DNA of 7,226 nucleotides from Rhodoferax sp. (GCA_028292075.1 JAQGNA010000347.1:1-7226); one strand, 5' to 3'; positions 1 to 5,445 are shown, numbered from the stretch's first letter. Notes: generated by a model not told the origin, from the letters alone. Translations and numbers: made by a program.

Positions 1-77
1 GGGGCGTTAGCTCAGTTGGTTAGAGCAGAGGACTCATAATCCTTTGGGCCACGGTTCAAGTCCGTGACGCCCTACCA
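1..77 (+). tRNA. tRNA with CAT anticodon (elongator Met, or Ile2)
   Basis: The full cloverleaf can be folded by eye. The acceptor stem is 1-7 with 67-73, the D stem GCTC 10-13 with GAGC 23-26, and the anticodon stem 28-32 with 40-44 around anticodon CAT at 35-37. The T stem is 50-54 with 62-66 around a TTCAAGT loop. The discriminator is A74 and CCA is encoded at 75-77. The first acceptor pair is a G-U wobble (G1 with T73), and the anticodon stem also begins with a G-U pair. The initiator features are absent: there is no C1-A72 mismatch and no three G-C pairs at the anticodon stem base. It is therefore either elongator tRNA-Met or the AUA-reading tRNA-Ile2, whose C34 is converted to lysidine. 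Sequence alone does not separate these with certainty. Elongator Met is the default call. Confidence 0.97.
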
Positions 78-99
78 TTCTTCAAAGGCGCTAGGGGTG

Positions 100-136
100 G
101 GCTTGCTATCTTCTATGTAGCCAGCTCTTTTGTTTT
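100..136 (+). terminator. weak terminator-like hairpin after the tRNA
   Basis: GGCT at 100-103 can pair with AGCC at 119-122, with a further TA/TA pairing inside. A T-rich tract with two runs of four T follows (127-136). The stem is short and has internal mismatches, so this is only a candidate for the tRNA transcript end. No better hairpin lies between the tRNA and the next gene. Confidence 0.25.
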
Positions 137-330
137 CAGTTGGTAACATCTGCCGACAGCCTTGGAGCCATCCGTTTCACCCTTGCCAGGGAATCCGCTA
201 CCTCCCGTCTGTCAAGCACTAAGTTCAAGCGATGAACGCCTGGCGTGCGGGTGCCGTCCAAGGGCCTCGGCTGCCGGGGTGGCAGATCGAAGACTGAACT
301 TGGAGAGGCAGCGACGTCGTGCTGGCTCAC
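136..330 (-). CDS. doubtful small hypothetical ORF, 64 aa
   Basis: This frame starts with GTG overlapping the LysR stop codon by four bases (GTGA at 327-330), a spacing typical of translationally coupled genes. It runs 64 codons to a TGA. The product is polar and Arg/Pro-rich, with no membrane segment, no cysteine and no motif that I recognise. The C-terminal half (from about residue 33) could form one amphipathic helix. GC at third positions is about 66 percent by hand count, which does not separate a real gene from chance in this GC-rich DNA. It is listed because the stretch between the tRNA and LysR otherwise holds nothing. The overlap may be coincidental. Confidence 0.18.
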   Translation of the reverse strand: MSQHDVAASPSSVFDLPPRQPRPLDGTRTPGVHRLNLVLDRREVADSLARVKRMAPRLSADVTN

Positions 331-1205
331 ATCTTCTCAGCTGGAGAGAGGTTGCGGAGACACTGCTCCAACGTTTGAATATTTGCCTTTCGCATGCTCT
401 TTGCCTTACGGAGAATGCCTATTTCCCGGTAGAACGTTTTTTCGCCGAGCGACACGGCGCGAACGCCGGCGGGCATGGGCAGGTAGGCCTCCACCATCGG
501 TACCAGCGCAACCCCGAGGCCCTCCGACACCAGGTTCATCAGCCCGGTGATCTCGTCGAGTTCAACCGCATCGGATACCGACAATGCGTTGTCACGCAGG
601 AATCGGGTGACCAGTCGTCCCCCGAAAGAACTTCTTTCATAACGCAAAAACGGCGATGACTCGATCAGCTGTCGCCAGTGCCGGCCTTTACGAGCGCTTG
701 GGACCAGCAGCTTGAAAGGCTCGTAAAGCAAGGTCTCCCAACTCATCTCCGGCAATATGCCGAATGGCGGCCGGATCATGACAGCCACATCAATCTCTCC
801 CGCATCGAGCTGGTCCATGAGCTTCAACGAGACCCCTGGATCGATATGAACTCTCAACCGTGCATCCGACCTCTTCATGGCGGCAAGCGCACGCGGCAGT
901 AGCAATGACTGAACCGAGGCGATTGCACCGATTCGCAGGATGCTCGCAACATCCTCTTCGTCGTCGGGGTCCGCCAACTTGGCAAAGAGTGCAACGATCG
1001 CTTCCGCGCGGGCATGTGCCTTGACGCCAAGCTCATTCAATTCAGCCGACCGGCGGGTCCGGTTAAAAAGTTCCGCGCCCACCGACTCCTCCAGCCGCTT
1101 GATCTGGCTGCTCACGGCGGACTGCGTCAGACCGATGCTGTTGCCCGCTGCGGTGAAGTTGCCGAATCGGACAACGGCTATGAAGGTTTTGAGCTCTGCA
1201 ATCAT
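327..1205 (-). CDS. LysR-family transcriptional regulator
   Basis: This 292-residue protein has the usual length and architecture of a LysR-type regulator. An N-terminal winged helix-turn-helix lies at about residues 3-60, with the family pattern FTAA (17-20), LTQSAVSSQIKRLE (26-39) and ELFNR (45-49). A linker helix is followed by a two-lobed effector-binding domain from about residue 88 to 290. LysR proteins bind DNA as tetramers and usually activate a divergent gene in response to a small-molecule ligand while repressing themselves. The ATG at 1203-1205 is the only plausible start, because an in-frame stop lies six codons upstream at 1221-1223. No clear Shine-Dalgarno precedes it. It is divergent from the VOC and binding-protein genes across a 100-bp gap, so those are the likely targets. 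The inducer is unknown. A ligand taken up by the neighbouring binding protein, or one acted on by the VOC protein, is a reasonable guess. Confidence 0.93.
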   Translation of the reverse strand: MIAELKTFIAVVRFGNFTAAGNSIGLTQSAVSSQIKRLEESVGAELFNRTRRSAELNELGVKAHARAEAIVALFAKLADPDDEEDVASILRIGAIASVQSLLLPRALAAMKRSDARLRVHIDPGVSLKLMDQLDAGEIDVAVMIRPPFGILPEMSWETLLYEPFKLLVPSARKGRHWRQLIESSPFLRYERSSFGGRLVTRFLRDNALSVSDAVELDEITGLMNLVSEGLGVALVPMVEAYLPMPAGVRAVSLGEKTFYREIGILRKAKSMRKANIQTLEQCLRNLSPAEKM

Positions 1206-1207
1206 AG

Positions 1208-1226
1208 ATGTATAGATTTTCTACAT
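1208..1226. promoter_or_regulatory. candidate LysR operator (T-N11-A palindrome)
   Basis: ATGTATAGATTTTCTACAT has perfect 5-bp inverted arms (ATGTA and TACAT) around nine bases. Its inner T1211 and A1223 fit the T-N11-A pattern of LysR-family recognition sites. It lies only three bases upstream of the LysR start codon, within an unusually AT-rich stretch. A TATATT box for the regulator (complement of 1237-1242, five of six matches to a -10) would place the palindrome in its early transcribed region, suited to autorepression. On the plus strand the palindrome falls near the -35 position of a TATATA box at 1239-1244. No convincing -35 hexamer was found for either direction. Confidence 0.55.
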
Positions 1227-1295
1227 ACTCAGTCAGAATATATATCGTTTTTAAAAATGTACTCGCGGTTTTAAAGTTGCTCATCTCTCTTAACC

Positions 1296-1300
1296 AAGGA
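1296..1300 (+). promoter_or_regulatory. ribosome binding site for the VOC gene
   Basis: AAGGA lies five bases before ATG 1306 and supports that start. Confidence 0.7.
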
Positions 1301-1305
1301 ATCCG

Positions 1306-1749
1306 ATGAGCCAAGACCGCGAAATCCGCAAAGCCCGCCCGCCCTTCCATCTTGCCTTTCCCGTGCACGACATTGCCGTTGCTCGCCAGTTCTATGGCGA
1401 ATTGCTAGGCTGCCCGGAGGGCCGCAGCTCCGACGAATGGGTTGACTTTGACTTCTATGGCCATCAAATCGTGGCGCACCTGGCGCCCGACGAATGCGGT
1501 CACCGGCAAACCAGCGCCGTCGATGGACACGATGTGCCCGTCCGGCATTTCGGCGCCATCCTTGGCTTGCCCGAGTGGGAAGCGCTCGCCGAGCGCCTCA
1601 AGGCAGGCGGCACCAAGTTCGTCATCGAACCGTACATCCGGTTCAAGGGCGAACCGGGTGAACAGGCCACGATGTTCTTCCTGGACCCTTCCGGCAATGC
1701 GCTGGAATTCAAGGCCTTCGCGACCCTGGACAACCTCTTCAAAAAATGA
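1306..1749 (+). CDS. VOC-superfamily protein (glyoxalase / extradiol dioxygenase fold)
   Basis: This is a 147-residue protein made of two beta-alpha-beta-beta-beta modules, the vicinal oxygen chelate fold shared by glyoxalase I, extradiol dioxygenases and fosfomycin or bleomycin resistance proteins. Module 1 begins at PFHLAFPV (13-20), with RQFYGELLG (27-35) as the helix. Module 2 begins near 78-86 and ends with [13 protein letters not shown] (124-136), a hallmark strand of the family. Likely metal ligands are His15, His81 and Glu134 (a two-His-one-Glu set), with His53 or His58 as a possible fourth. That makes a metal-dependent enzyme more likely than a simple binding protein. There is no signal peptide, so it is cytoplasmic. 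A good RBS precedes it, and the binding-protein gene follows after seven bases, implying one transcript. Substrate is not deducible: lyase, dioxygenase and isomerase activities all occur in this superfamily. Confidence 0.88.
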   Translation: MSQDREIRKARPPFHLAFPVHDIAVARQFYGELLGCPEGRSSDEWVDFDFYGHQIVAHLAPDECGHRQTSAVDGHDVPVRHFGAILGLPEWEALAERLKAGGTKFVIEPYIRFKGEPGEQATMFFLDPSGNALEFKAFATLDNLFKK

Positions 1750-1760
1750 GCAGGCCATGA
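1746..1760 (+). other. four-codon minigene bridging two coding regions
   Basis: ATG AGC AGG CCA TGA begins inside the VOC stop (ATGA at 1746-1749) and ends inside the binding-protein start (ATGA at 1757-1760). Both junctions are stop/start overlaps in a third frame, so a ribosome could in principle terminate and restart twice. No strong Shine-Dalgarno is present for the downstream gene. This may be coincidence. Confidence 0.2.
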
Positions 1761-2668
1761 CCATCCTCCGCCTTCATCAGAGTGCGTCTCTGGCACTCGC
1801 CCTTGGCTGCAGCATCGTCGCCGCGCAGCCGGTGAACACGCTCAAGAAAATCACGGACGCCGGCGCCATCACCATGGGCGTGCGCGATGCCTCCGGTGCC
1901 ATGTCGTATTCCCTGGGAGCGAACGACTATGCCGGCTTCCATGTCGACGTCTGCAGACAAGTTGTAGCCGACCTGCAGAAACAGCTGAACCTGAAAAAGC
2001 TCGAGATCCGGTACCAGCTGGTGACCGCACAGAACCGCATTCCACTGGTGCAGAACGGCACGGTCGACATCGAGTGCGGCACCACCACAAACAACACGAG
2101 CCGGCAGCGCGACGTGGCGTTTGCGCCCACGCTCTACGTCGAGGAGGTACGCGTTGCGACCAAGAAAAAGTCCGGCATCCAGAGCCTCGCCCAGCTGGCC
2201 AACCGCACTGTGGCGGCCACTGCCGGCTCGACCGCCGTCCAATTGATCCGCAAGCACGAACGGGCGTCGGGCGTCGAGTTCAAGGAGCTTTTCGGAAAAG
2301 ACAACAGCGACGGCTTCCTGCTGCTGGAAACCGATAGGGCAGACGCCTTCGCCGCTGATGGTCAGATCCTGGCGACGATGATCTCGCAAGCGAAGCAGCC
2401 AGACCAGTACGTGGTGCTTGGAGACGTCCTCAACGTTGAGCCAATCGCCATCATGCTGCCCAAGGGGGACGCCGCGTTCAAGCGGGCCGTCGACGCGAGC
2501 GTGATGAAGCTGGCCAAGAGCGGTGAAGTGGCGAAGCTTTACGACAAATGGTTCGTCCAGCCGATTCCACCCAATAACGTGCGGGTCAACCTGCCGGCGA
2601 CGGAGCGGACCAAGGCCGCCTGGGTCGAGCTCACGGACAAGCCGCTGGAGGACTACGCGAAGAAGTAG
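1757..2668 (+). CDS. GltI-like periplasmic amino-acid-binding protein
   Basis: This 303-residue protein is a type-II periplasmic solute-binding protein, close in pattern to E. coli GltI, the glutamate/aspartate ABC importer receptor. A signal peptide is visible: Arg5, a hydrophobic core at about 9-20, and probable signal peptidase I cleavage after VAA (21-23). GltI-like landmarks are QNRIPLVQNGT (92-102), ECGTTTNN (106-113), GKDNSDGF (180-187), the DKWF segment (263-266) and PIPPNN (269-274). Arg43, Arg94, Thr109, Thr111 and Asp201 fall at ligand-contact positions of the family. Two GltI contacts appear changed: Ser to Ala91 and His to Asn183, so the ligand may not be glutamate or aspartate. 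The ATG at 1757 is chosen because it gives the signal peptide; the frame stays open upstream, inside the VOC gene. No permease or ATPase gene follows, so it is an orphan receptor here. Confidence 0.92.
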   Translation: MTILRLHQSASLALALGCSIVAAQPVNTLKKITDAGAITMGVRDASGAMSYSLGANDYAGFHVDVCRQVVADLQKQLNLKKLEIRYQLVTAQNRIPLVQNGTVDIECGTTTNNTSRQRDVAFAPTLYVEEVRVATKKKSGIQSLAQLANRTVAATAGSTAVQLIRKHERASGVEFKELFGKDNSDGFLLLETDRADAFAADGQILATMISQAKQPDQYVVLGDVLNVEPIAIMLPKGDAAFKRAVDASVMKLAKSGEVAKLYDKWFVQPIPPNNVRVNLPATERTKAAWVELTDKPLEDYAKK

Positions 2669-2802
2669 CCTGCTGGACATCCGCGGACAGCCGATGTTGC
2701 TGCACACCTTTTCTGCGTTTCGTCATTACCGATGCGGCCAGTACGCCGCGGTCCATTGTGTTTCAAAGAAAGCCAGCGCACGGCTTTGGCCCGCCGACCA
2801 AG
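2669..2802. other. non-coding stretch between binding protein and IS relic
   Basis: These 134 bp hold no recognisable gene. Minus-strand frames continuing out of the IS relic stay open but show no family motif. A small palindrome TCCGCGGA (inside GGACATCCGCGGACAG) lies just after the binding-protein stop, but there is no T-run, so no intrinsic terminator can be called. This is probably junk at the insertion or deletion boundary. Confidence 0.4.
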
Positions 2803-3223
2803 TGAACCGCCAGTCACCCATTTCACGTGGAAAGCCGTAGCTTGGCAGTCGCGCTGAAGGATATGGGGCACGTTCACATCGCACAGCTCGTGGGTGTGTC
2901 GGTCACGGTTCTCAGCACGAATCAGTGAGCGCAATCCCATCTGTTGCATCAGACGCTGCACGCGCTTGTGGTTGACGGGCAGCGCCAACCCATGGCACAC
3001 CGCCGCGCCAATCCGCCGGTCGCCATAGCGTCCCTTGTGCTCGTTATCAACGGCACGGATCTGGGCCTGCATGTCGTTGGGCTTGTCAGCCCGCTGCATT
3101 GCCTGGCACTGATCGTAAAAAGTGCTGCGCGCCAGGTCTGCCACCCGCAGGAGGACCGCCAATTTACGGTGCTGCCTCGATCCGAGGATCACGCGGGGGT
3201 CAGTTCAAAACCGGGGTGGTTCA
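2803..3223 (-). mobile_element. relic of an IS3-family insertion sequence
   Basis: A 421-bp segment is bounded by inverted repeats: TGAACCGCC at 2803-2811 and GGTGGTTCA (complement TGAACCACC) at 3215-3223. These match at eight of nine positions. The inner sequence at the 3223 end continues as TGAACCACCCCGG, resembling the TGAACCGCCCCGG-type ends of many IS3-family elements. Inside is only the front part of an OrfB transposase, read on the minus strand. OrfA and the catalytic DDE domain are missing. Flanking bases do not form a direct target duplication. They instead extend the inverted repeat loosely (CCAAG outside both ends, with a 2-bp offset). This is a dead, internally deleted copy. Confidence 0.7.
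2812..3192 (-). pseudogene. truncated IS3-family transposase OrfB
   Basis: About 127 residues of an IS3/IS150-type OrfB remain, from a GTG at 3190-3192 to the codon at 2812-2814. Recognisable landmarks are the helix-turn-helix end RSTFY (22-26), the KGRYGDRRI block (53-61), NHKRVQRLMQQMGLRSLIR (74-92) and the HILQRD...HVKWVT segment (110-127). In intact OrfB, KWVT is followed by the first catalytic aspartate (KWVTDVTEF or similar). Here the homology stops exactly after KWVT and becomes unrelated sequence, so all three DDE residues are lost. The region equivalent to the YRSY block is also degenerate (NRDRHTHELCD). The open frame running on to 2653 is chance. It cannot encode an active transposase. 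It can serve only as a substrate for recombination or for a related element's transposase. Confidence 0.85.
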
Positions 3224-3263
3224 GTCTTGGCGCACTGTTTCACAAAGCTTTCCTAAGTCATCC

Positions 3264-3292
3264 TTAACTGAATTTTTTACGGCACATATTAG
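3264..3292 (+). promoter_or_regulatory. candidate sigma-70 promoter for the glycosyltransferase gene
   Basis: TTAACT (3264-3269) and TATTAG (3287-3292) are separated by 17 bases. Each matches four of six consensus positions, and the pair sits in an AT-rich patch just outside the IS relic. Transcription would begin near 3299, giving a leader of about 70 bases before the start at 3367. Only gene-free sequence lies between it and the relic. Confidence 0.4.
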
Positions 3293-3330
3293 CGTTTGTG
3301 CTGTGGAGGAAACAGAACTCGGAGCGCCTG

Positions 3331-3363
3331 ATGCAGCCTTCTGCTCGACCGCCCGCAAAGTGA
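3331..3363 (+). CDS. possible 10-aa leader peptide before the glycosyltransferase
   Basis: ATG at 3331 has a good Shine-Dalgarno (GGAG 3321-3324, six-base gap) and encodes MQPSARPPAK before TGA at 3361-3363. The glycosyltransferase ATG follows in the same frame after one CCC codon and has no Shine-Dalgarno of its own. Either this is a short upstream ORF allowing reinitiation, or the gene once began here and gained a nonsense codon. Confidence 0.3.
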   Translation: MQPSARPPAK

Positions 3364-3366
3364 CCC

Positions 3367-4341
3367 ATGAGACCAGCCGCATCCCCTCGAATTTCAGTGA
3401 TCGTTCCTGTCTTCAACACGGGCGCCTTTCTCGATGAAGCGGTAGATTCCGTGTTGAACCAGGTGGGCACGGCGAAATGCGCAGTGCCTGCCTTCGAGCT
3501 GATCCTGGTTGACGATGCCAGCACCGATCCCTTGACCTTGCAGGCCCTCGAGCGCATATCTGGCGCAGACCCACGGGTGGTGGTGGTGCGCAACACGCGG
3601 GGAAAAGGCGCGGCTGGCGCCCGCAATACCGGCATCCTGCATGCGAGCGGGGAGTGGCTGGCGTTCCTTGATTCCGATGACATCTGGACGCCCACTTCGC
3701 TCGCCCTGAGGTGGGAGGTGGTCAGCGCAAACCCGGGCGTTCAGTGGCTTGCGGGGCGCTTCAGGTTTCTCAAGCCGGACGCCGGTGGTGCGGGAAAAAA
3801 GGCAGTGTTTGAATCCAGGGAGTCGCTCTGGACGCGGTTTGACACGGAGCGTCGTTCTGCCGGGGTCACACGCCTTGCGACCCCAGTGGATGAATTCACG
3901 AAAAGCTGCTTCATCGGCATCATTTCCGTGCTGATCCGGCGCGACCTCGCCATCCGCAAAGGCATGTTCAACGAGTCGCTCCGCCGGGCGGAAGACTACT
4001 ATCTCTGGTTTCGCTGCGCGTTCGACACCGACTTGTGGCTGATCGAAAGCGACGTGTCGTTCTATCGGATCCGGGCAGACAGCCTCACGCACGGGGATGC
4101 GCCAAGGCATCTCTGCGAGGATCAAATGGTCGAGCTTTTGCTGGCGTCGACCGATGCCACGGTGCACCGGCAGGCCTACCTGAAGCGTTTCGATCTGGTC
4201 ATGCAGGACTTTTGCTATTTCTATCGCGATAAAAAGCAGTTCAGGCTGGCCTTTGGCACGGCCTTGCGGTGGCTGCGCAAGAGGCCGCACAAGCCGGCCG
4301 CATGGAGAGAGTTGACGGCCTGTTGCCTGCGCGCCGGCTAG
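3367..4341 (+). CDS. family-2 glycosyltransferase
   Basis: This 324-residue protein has a GT-A nucleotide-sugar transferase fold. The opening strand SVIVPVFNTGAFLDEAVDSV (10-29) is the classic GT2 start. LVDDASTD (47-54) carries the nucleotide-binding Asp49-Asp50. RGKGAAGARNTGI (78-90) matches the family's RNxGxxxARNxGI region. FLDSDDIW (100-107) holds the metal-binding DXD-type motif at 102-105. AEDYYLWFR (208-216) supplies the probable catalytic base Asp210. There is no transmembrane helix, so it is cytoplasmic or membrane-associated. It would transfer a sugar from a nucleotide donor to a glycan, lipid or other acceptor, but donor and acceptor cannot be read from sequence. An in-frame stop lies two codons before ATG 3367, which fixes that start. 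A histidine-phosphatase gene follows after 48 bp, probably cotranscribed. Confidence 0.92.
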   Translation: MRPAASPRISVIVPVFNTGAFLDEAVDSVLNQVGTAKCAVPAFELILVDDASTDPLTLQALERISGADPRVVVVRNTRGKGAAGARNTGILHASGEWLAFLDSDDIWTPTSLALRWEVVSANPGVQWLAGRFRFLKPDAGGAGKKAVFESRESLWTRFDTERRSAGVTRLATPVDEFTKSCFIGIISVLIRRDLAIRKGMFNESLRRAEDYYLWFRCAFDTDLWLIESDVSFYRIRADSLTHGDAPRHLCEDQMVELLLASTDATVHRQAYLKRFDLVMQDFCYFYRDKKQFRLAFGTALRWLRKRPHKPAAWRELTACCLRAG

Positions 4342-4389
4342 GCTGGCAGGGTCGGCCCGTTCCTTCATCGGTTCATCCACCATTGCACA

Positions 4390-5064
4390 ATGAAAACCAT
4401 CACATTTGTACGACACGGCCAGAGCAGTGCCAACGCCGGCGGGGTCACGATGGAACACGGCGCGATTCCGCTCACTGCGCTGGGGCATCTCCATGCCAAC
4501 ACCCTGGCCGGGCTGTTGCCGCCGCAACCATCGTCCATCGTTGTCTCCAAGTATTTGCGGGCGCAGGACACGGCCAGGCCCTACGCCGCGCGGGTCGGCA
4601 TGGCAGCGCAGACGCATCCGTTGCTGCATGAGTTTTCAACCATCGATCCAAGCCTCATGGAGGGCATGAACGGCGAAGAGCGCCGGCCGGTGGCCGATGC
4701 GTACTGGCTGGCCGCCGACCCCCACCTGCGGATGGGCGAAAACGCCGAGACCTTCACCGAATTCGGCCAGCGGGTGGACGACCTCATCCCGCAACTGCAC
4801 GGCATGCCCGACGGGGCGGTGGTGTTCGGGCATGGCATGTGGATCGGCATGCTGGTCTGGAGGCTGCTCGGCTTCAAGTCGAACGACAGCGCAGGGATGA
4901 AGGCCTTCCGGCGCTTCCAGCTGGGTCTGCCCATGCCCAATGGTGCGGTCTACCGGCTGCGCGAAGCCGGCGGGCACTGGCATTCGCAGGTTGATGAGTC
5001 GCTCATGCGCGCGCTGCTGGCGGTTCGGCTCGACGCGTCGGAAACCACGCTGGCGCGCGTCTAG
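4390..5064 (+). CDS. histidine phosphatase (phosphoglycerate-mutase-like)
   Basis: This 224-residue protein is of the histidine phosphatase superfamily. FVRHGQSSAN (6-15) contains the Arg8-His9-Gly10 signature, with His9 the phosphorylated nucleophile. Arg57 (KYLRAQDTA) is the usual second phosphate-binding arginine, Glu81 the likely general acid, and His148 in VVFGHGMWI (144-152) the second catalytic histidine. The whole catalytic set is therefore intact. The sequence fits the broad phosphatase branch (cobC, gpmB or SixA-like) better than true cofactor-dependent phosphoglycerate mutase. It has no signal peptide, so it acts in the cytoplasm on a small phosphorylated compound that I cannot name. 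The start is fixed by the fold (MKTITFVRHG), though no clear Shine-Dalgarno precedes it. Coupling to the glycosyltransferase 48 bp upstream suggests a sugar phosphate or glycan intermediate as substrate, which is inference only. Confidence 0.92.
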   Translation: MKTITFVRHGQSSANAGGVTMEHGAIPLTALGHLHANTLAGLLPPQPSSIVVSKYLRAQDTARPYAARVGMAAQTHPLLHEFSTIDPSLMEGMNGEERRPVADAYWLAADPHLRMGENAETFTEFGQRVDDLIPQLHGMPDGAVVFGHGMWIGMLVWRLLGFKSNDSAGMKAFRRFQLGLPMPNGAVYRLREAGGHWHSQVDESLMRALLAVRLDASETTLARV

Positions 5065-5249
5065 CCTCACAGCCGGTCGACTCCGCGGCCTGGTTATCTC
5101 GGGCGAAGGCGCATCGATGTCTGCACCGGCTGACTGAACACCGGGCAACACACGGTCCTGCTTGAAAACTTCCCTTTCGCGGCGGACCAATGGCGCCGTT
5201 GCCTCTGGCCGGCGGCCGGTTTAGCATCGACACGGGCGCCATGCTGGCC

Positions 5250-5262
5250 TGGTGCGGCACCA
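5250..5262. promoter_or_regulatory. candidate operator 1 (palindrome)
   Basis: TGGTGCGGCACCA is a perfect inverted repeat with 6-bp arms around one central G. Its core GGTGCGGCACC matches the second palindrome at 5371-5385 in nine of eleven bases. It lies about 200 bp upstream of the glycoside hydrolase start. Confidence 0.4.
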
Positions 5263-5370
5263 CCTCATCCATATGGCTGCCTGCCCATGCCGCCCGATGC
5301 CGCCACTGGCGCCGATGTCGGAGCGCGGCCCCGCTGCCCTTGGTCTGCTGCCGGCGCCCGCCGATGCAAC

Positions 5371-5385
5371 GCGGTCCGGGACCGC
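5371..5385. promoter_or_regulatory. candidate operator 2 (palindrome)
   Basis: GCGGTCCGGGACCGC is a perfect inverted repeat with 7-bp arms around one central G. Its core GGTCCGGGACC shares the GGTSCGGSACC pattern with the upstream palindrome, 122 bp away centre to centre. It could also fold as a five-pair hairpin, but no T-run follows, so a terminator is less likely. It lies about 72 bp before the hydrolase start. Confidence 0.4.
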
Positions 5386-5405
5386 CCTTTGCCGCTCAGC
5401 TCTTG

Positions 5406-5415
5406 AGGCGCGCCT
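5406..5415. repeat. 10-bp palindrome AGGCGCGCCT
   Basis: This perfect 10-bp palindrome lies 41 bp before the glycoside hydrolase start. It does not share the core of the two upstream palindromes. In DNA this GC-rich it may be chance. Confidence 0.3.
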
Positions 5416-5445
5416 GGTGGCGCTTCTCTGCACAAAGCAACCGAG

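Noticed and set aside
1..330. tRNA as an integration site with a duplicated 3' end
   Set aside because: I looked for a repeat of the tRNA 3' end in the window and found none. No integrase gene is present.
1741..1746. A6 run at the VOC gene end as a programmed frameshift joining it to the receptor
   Set aside because: The receptor lies in the +1 frame rather than the -1 frame favoured by A-runs, and it carries a signal peptide that would be meaningless as an internal fusion segment.
1442..1756. Upstream extension of the binding-protein frame through the VOC gene
   Set aside because: It is an out-of-frame shadow of the VOC coding sequence. Starting at 1757 gives a clean signal peptide.
1793..1816. 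Lipoprotein lipobox at Cys18 of the binding protein (ALGC)
   Set aside because: Ala at -3 and Leu at -2 do not fit a lipobox. A signal peptidase I site after VAA (21-23) fits better.
1739..2707. Long minus-strand frame of about 322 codons opposite the binding protein
   Set aside because: It has no recognisable motifs and lies opposite a clearly conserved gene. It exists because GC-rich codons lack stops on the other strand.
3578..3592. GTG tandem repeat as a phase-variable tract in the glycosyltransferase
   Set aside because: Only about four units occur and they encode a normal Val-rich beta strand. A trinucleotide slip would not shift the frame.
3394..4629. Minus-strand frame of about 411 codons opposite the glycosyltransferase and phosphatase
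   Set aside because: It spans two genes with intact catalytic motifs on the plus strand, and its own product resembles nothing.
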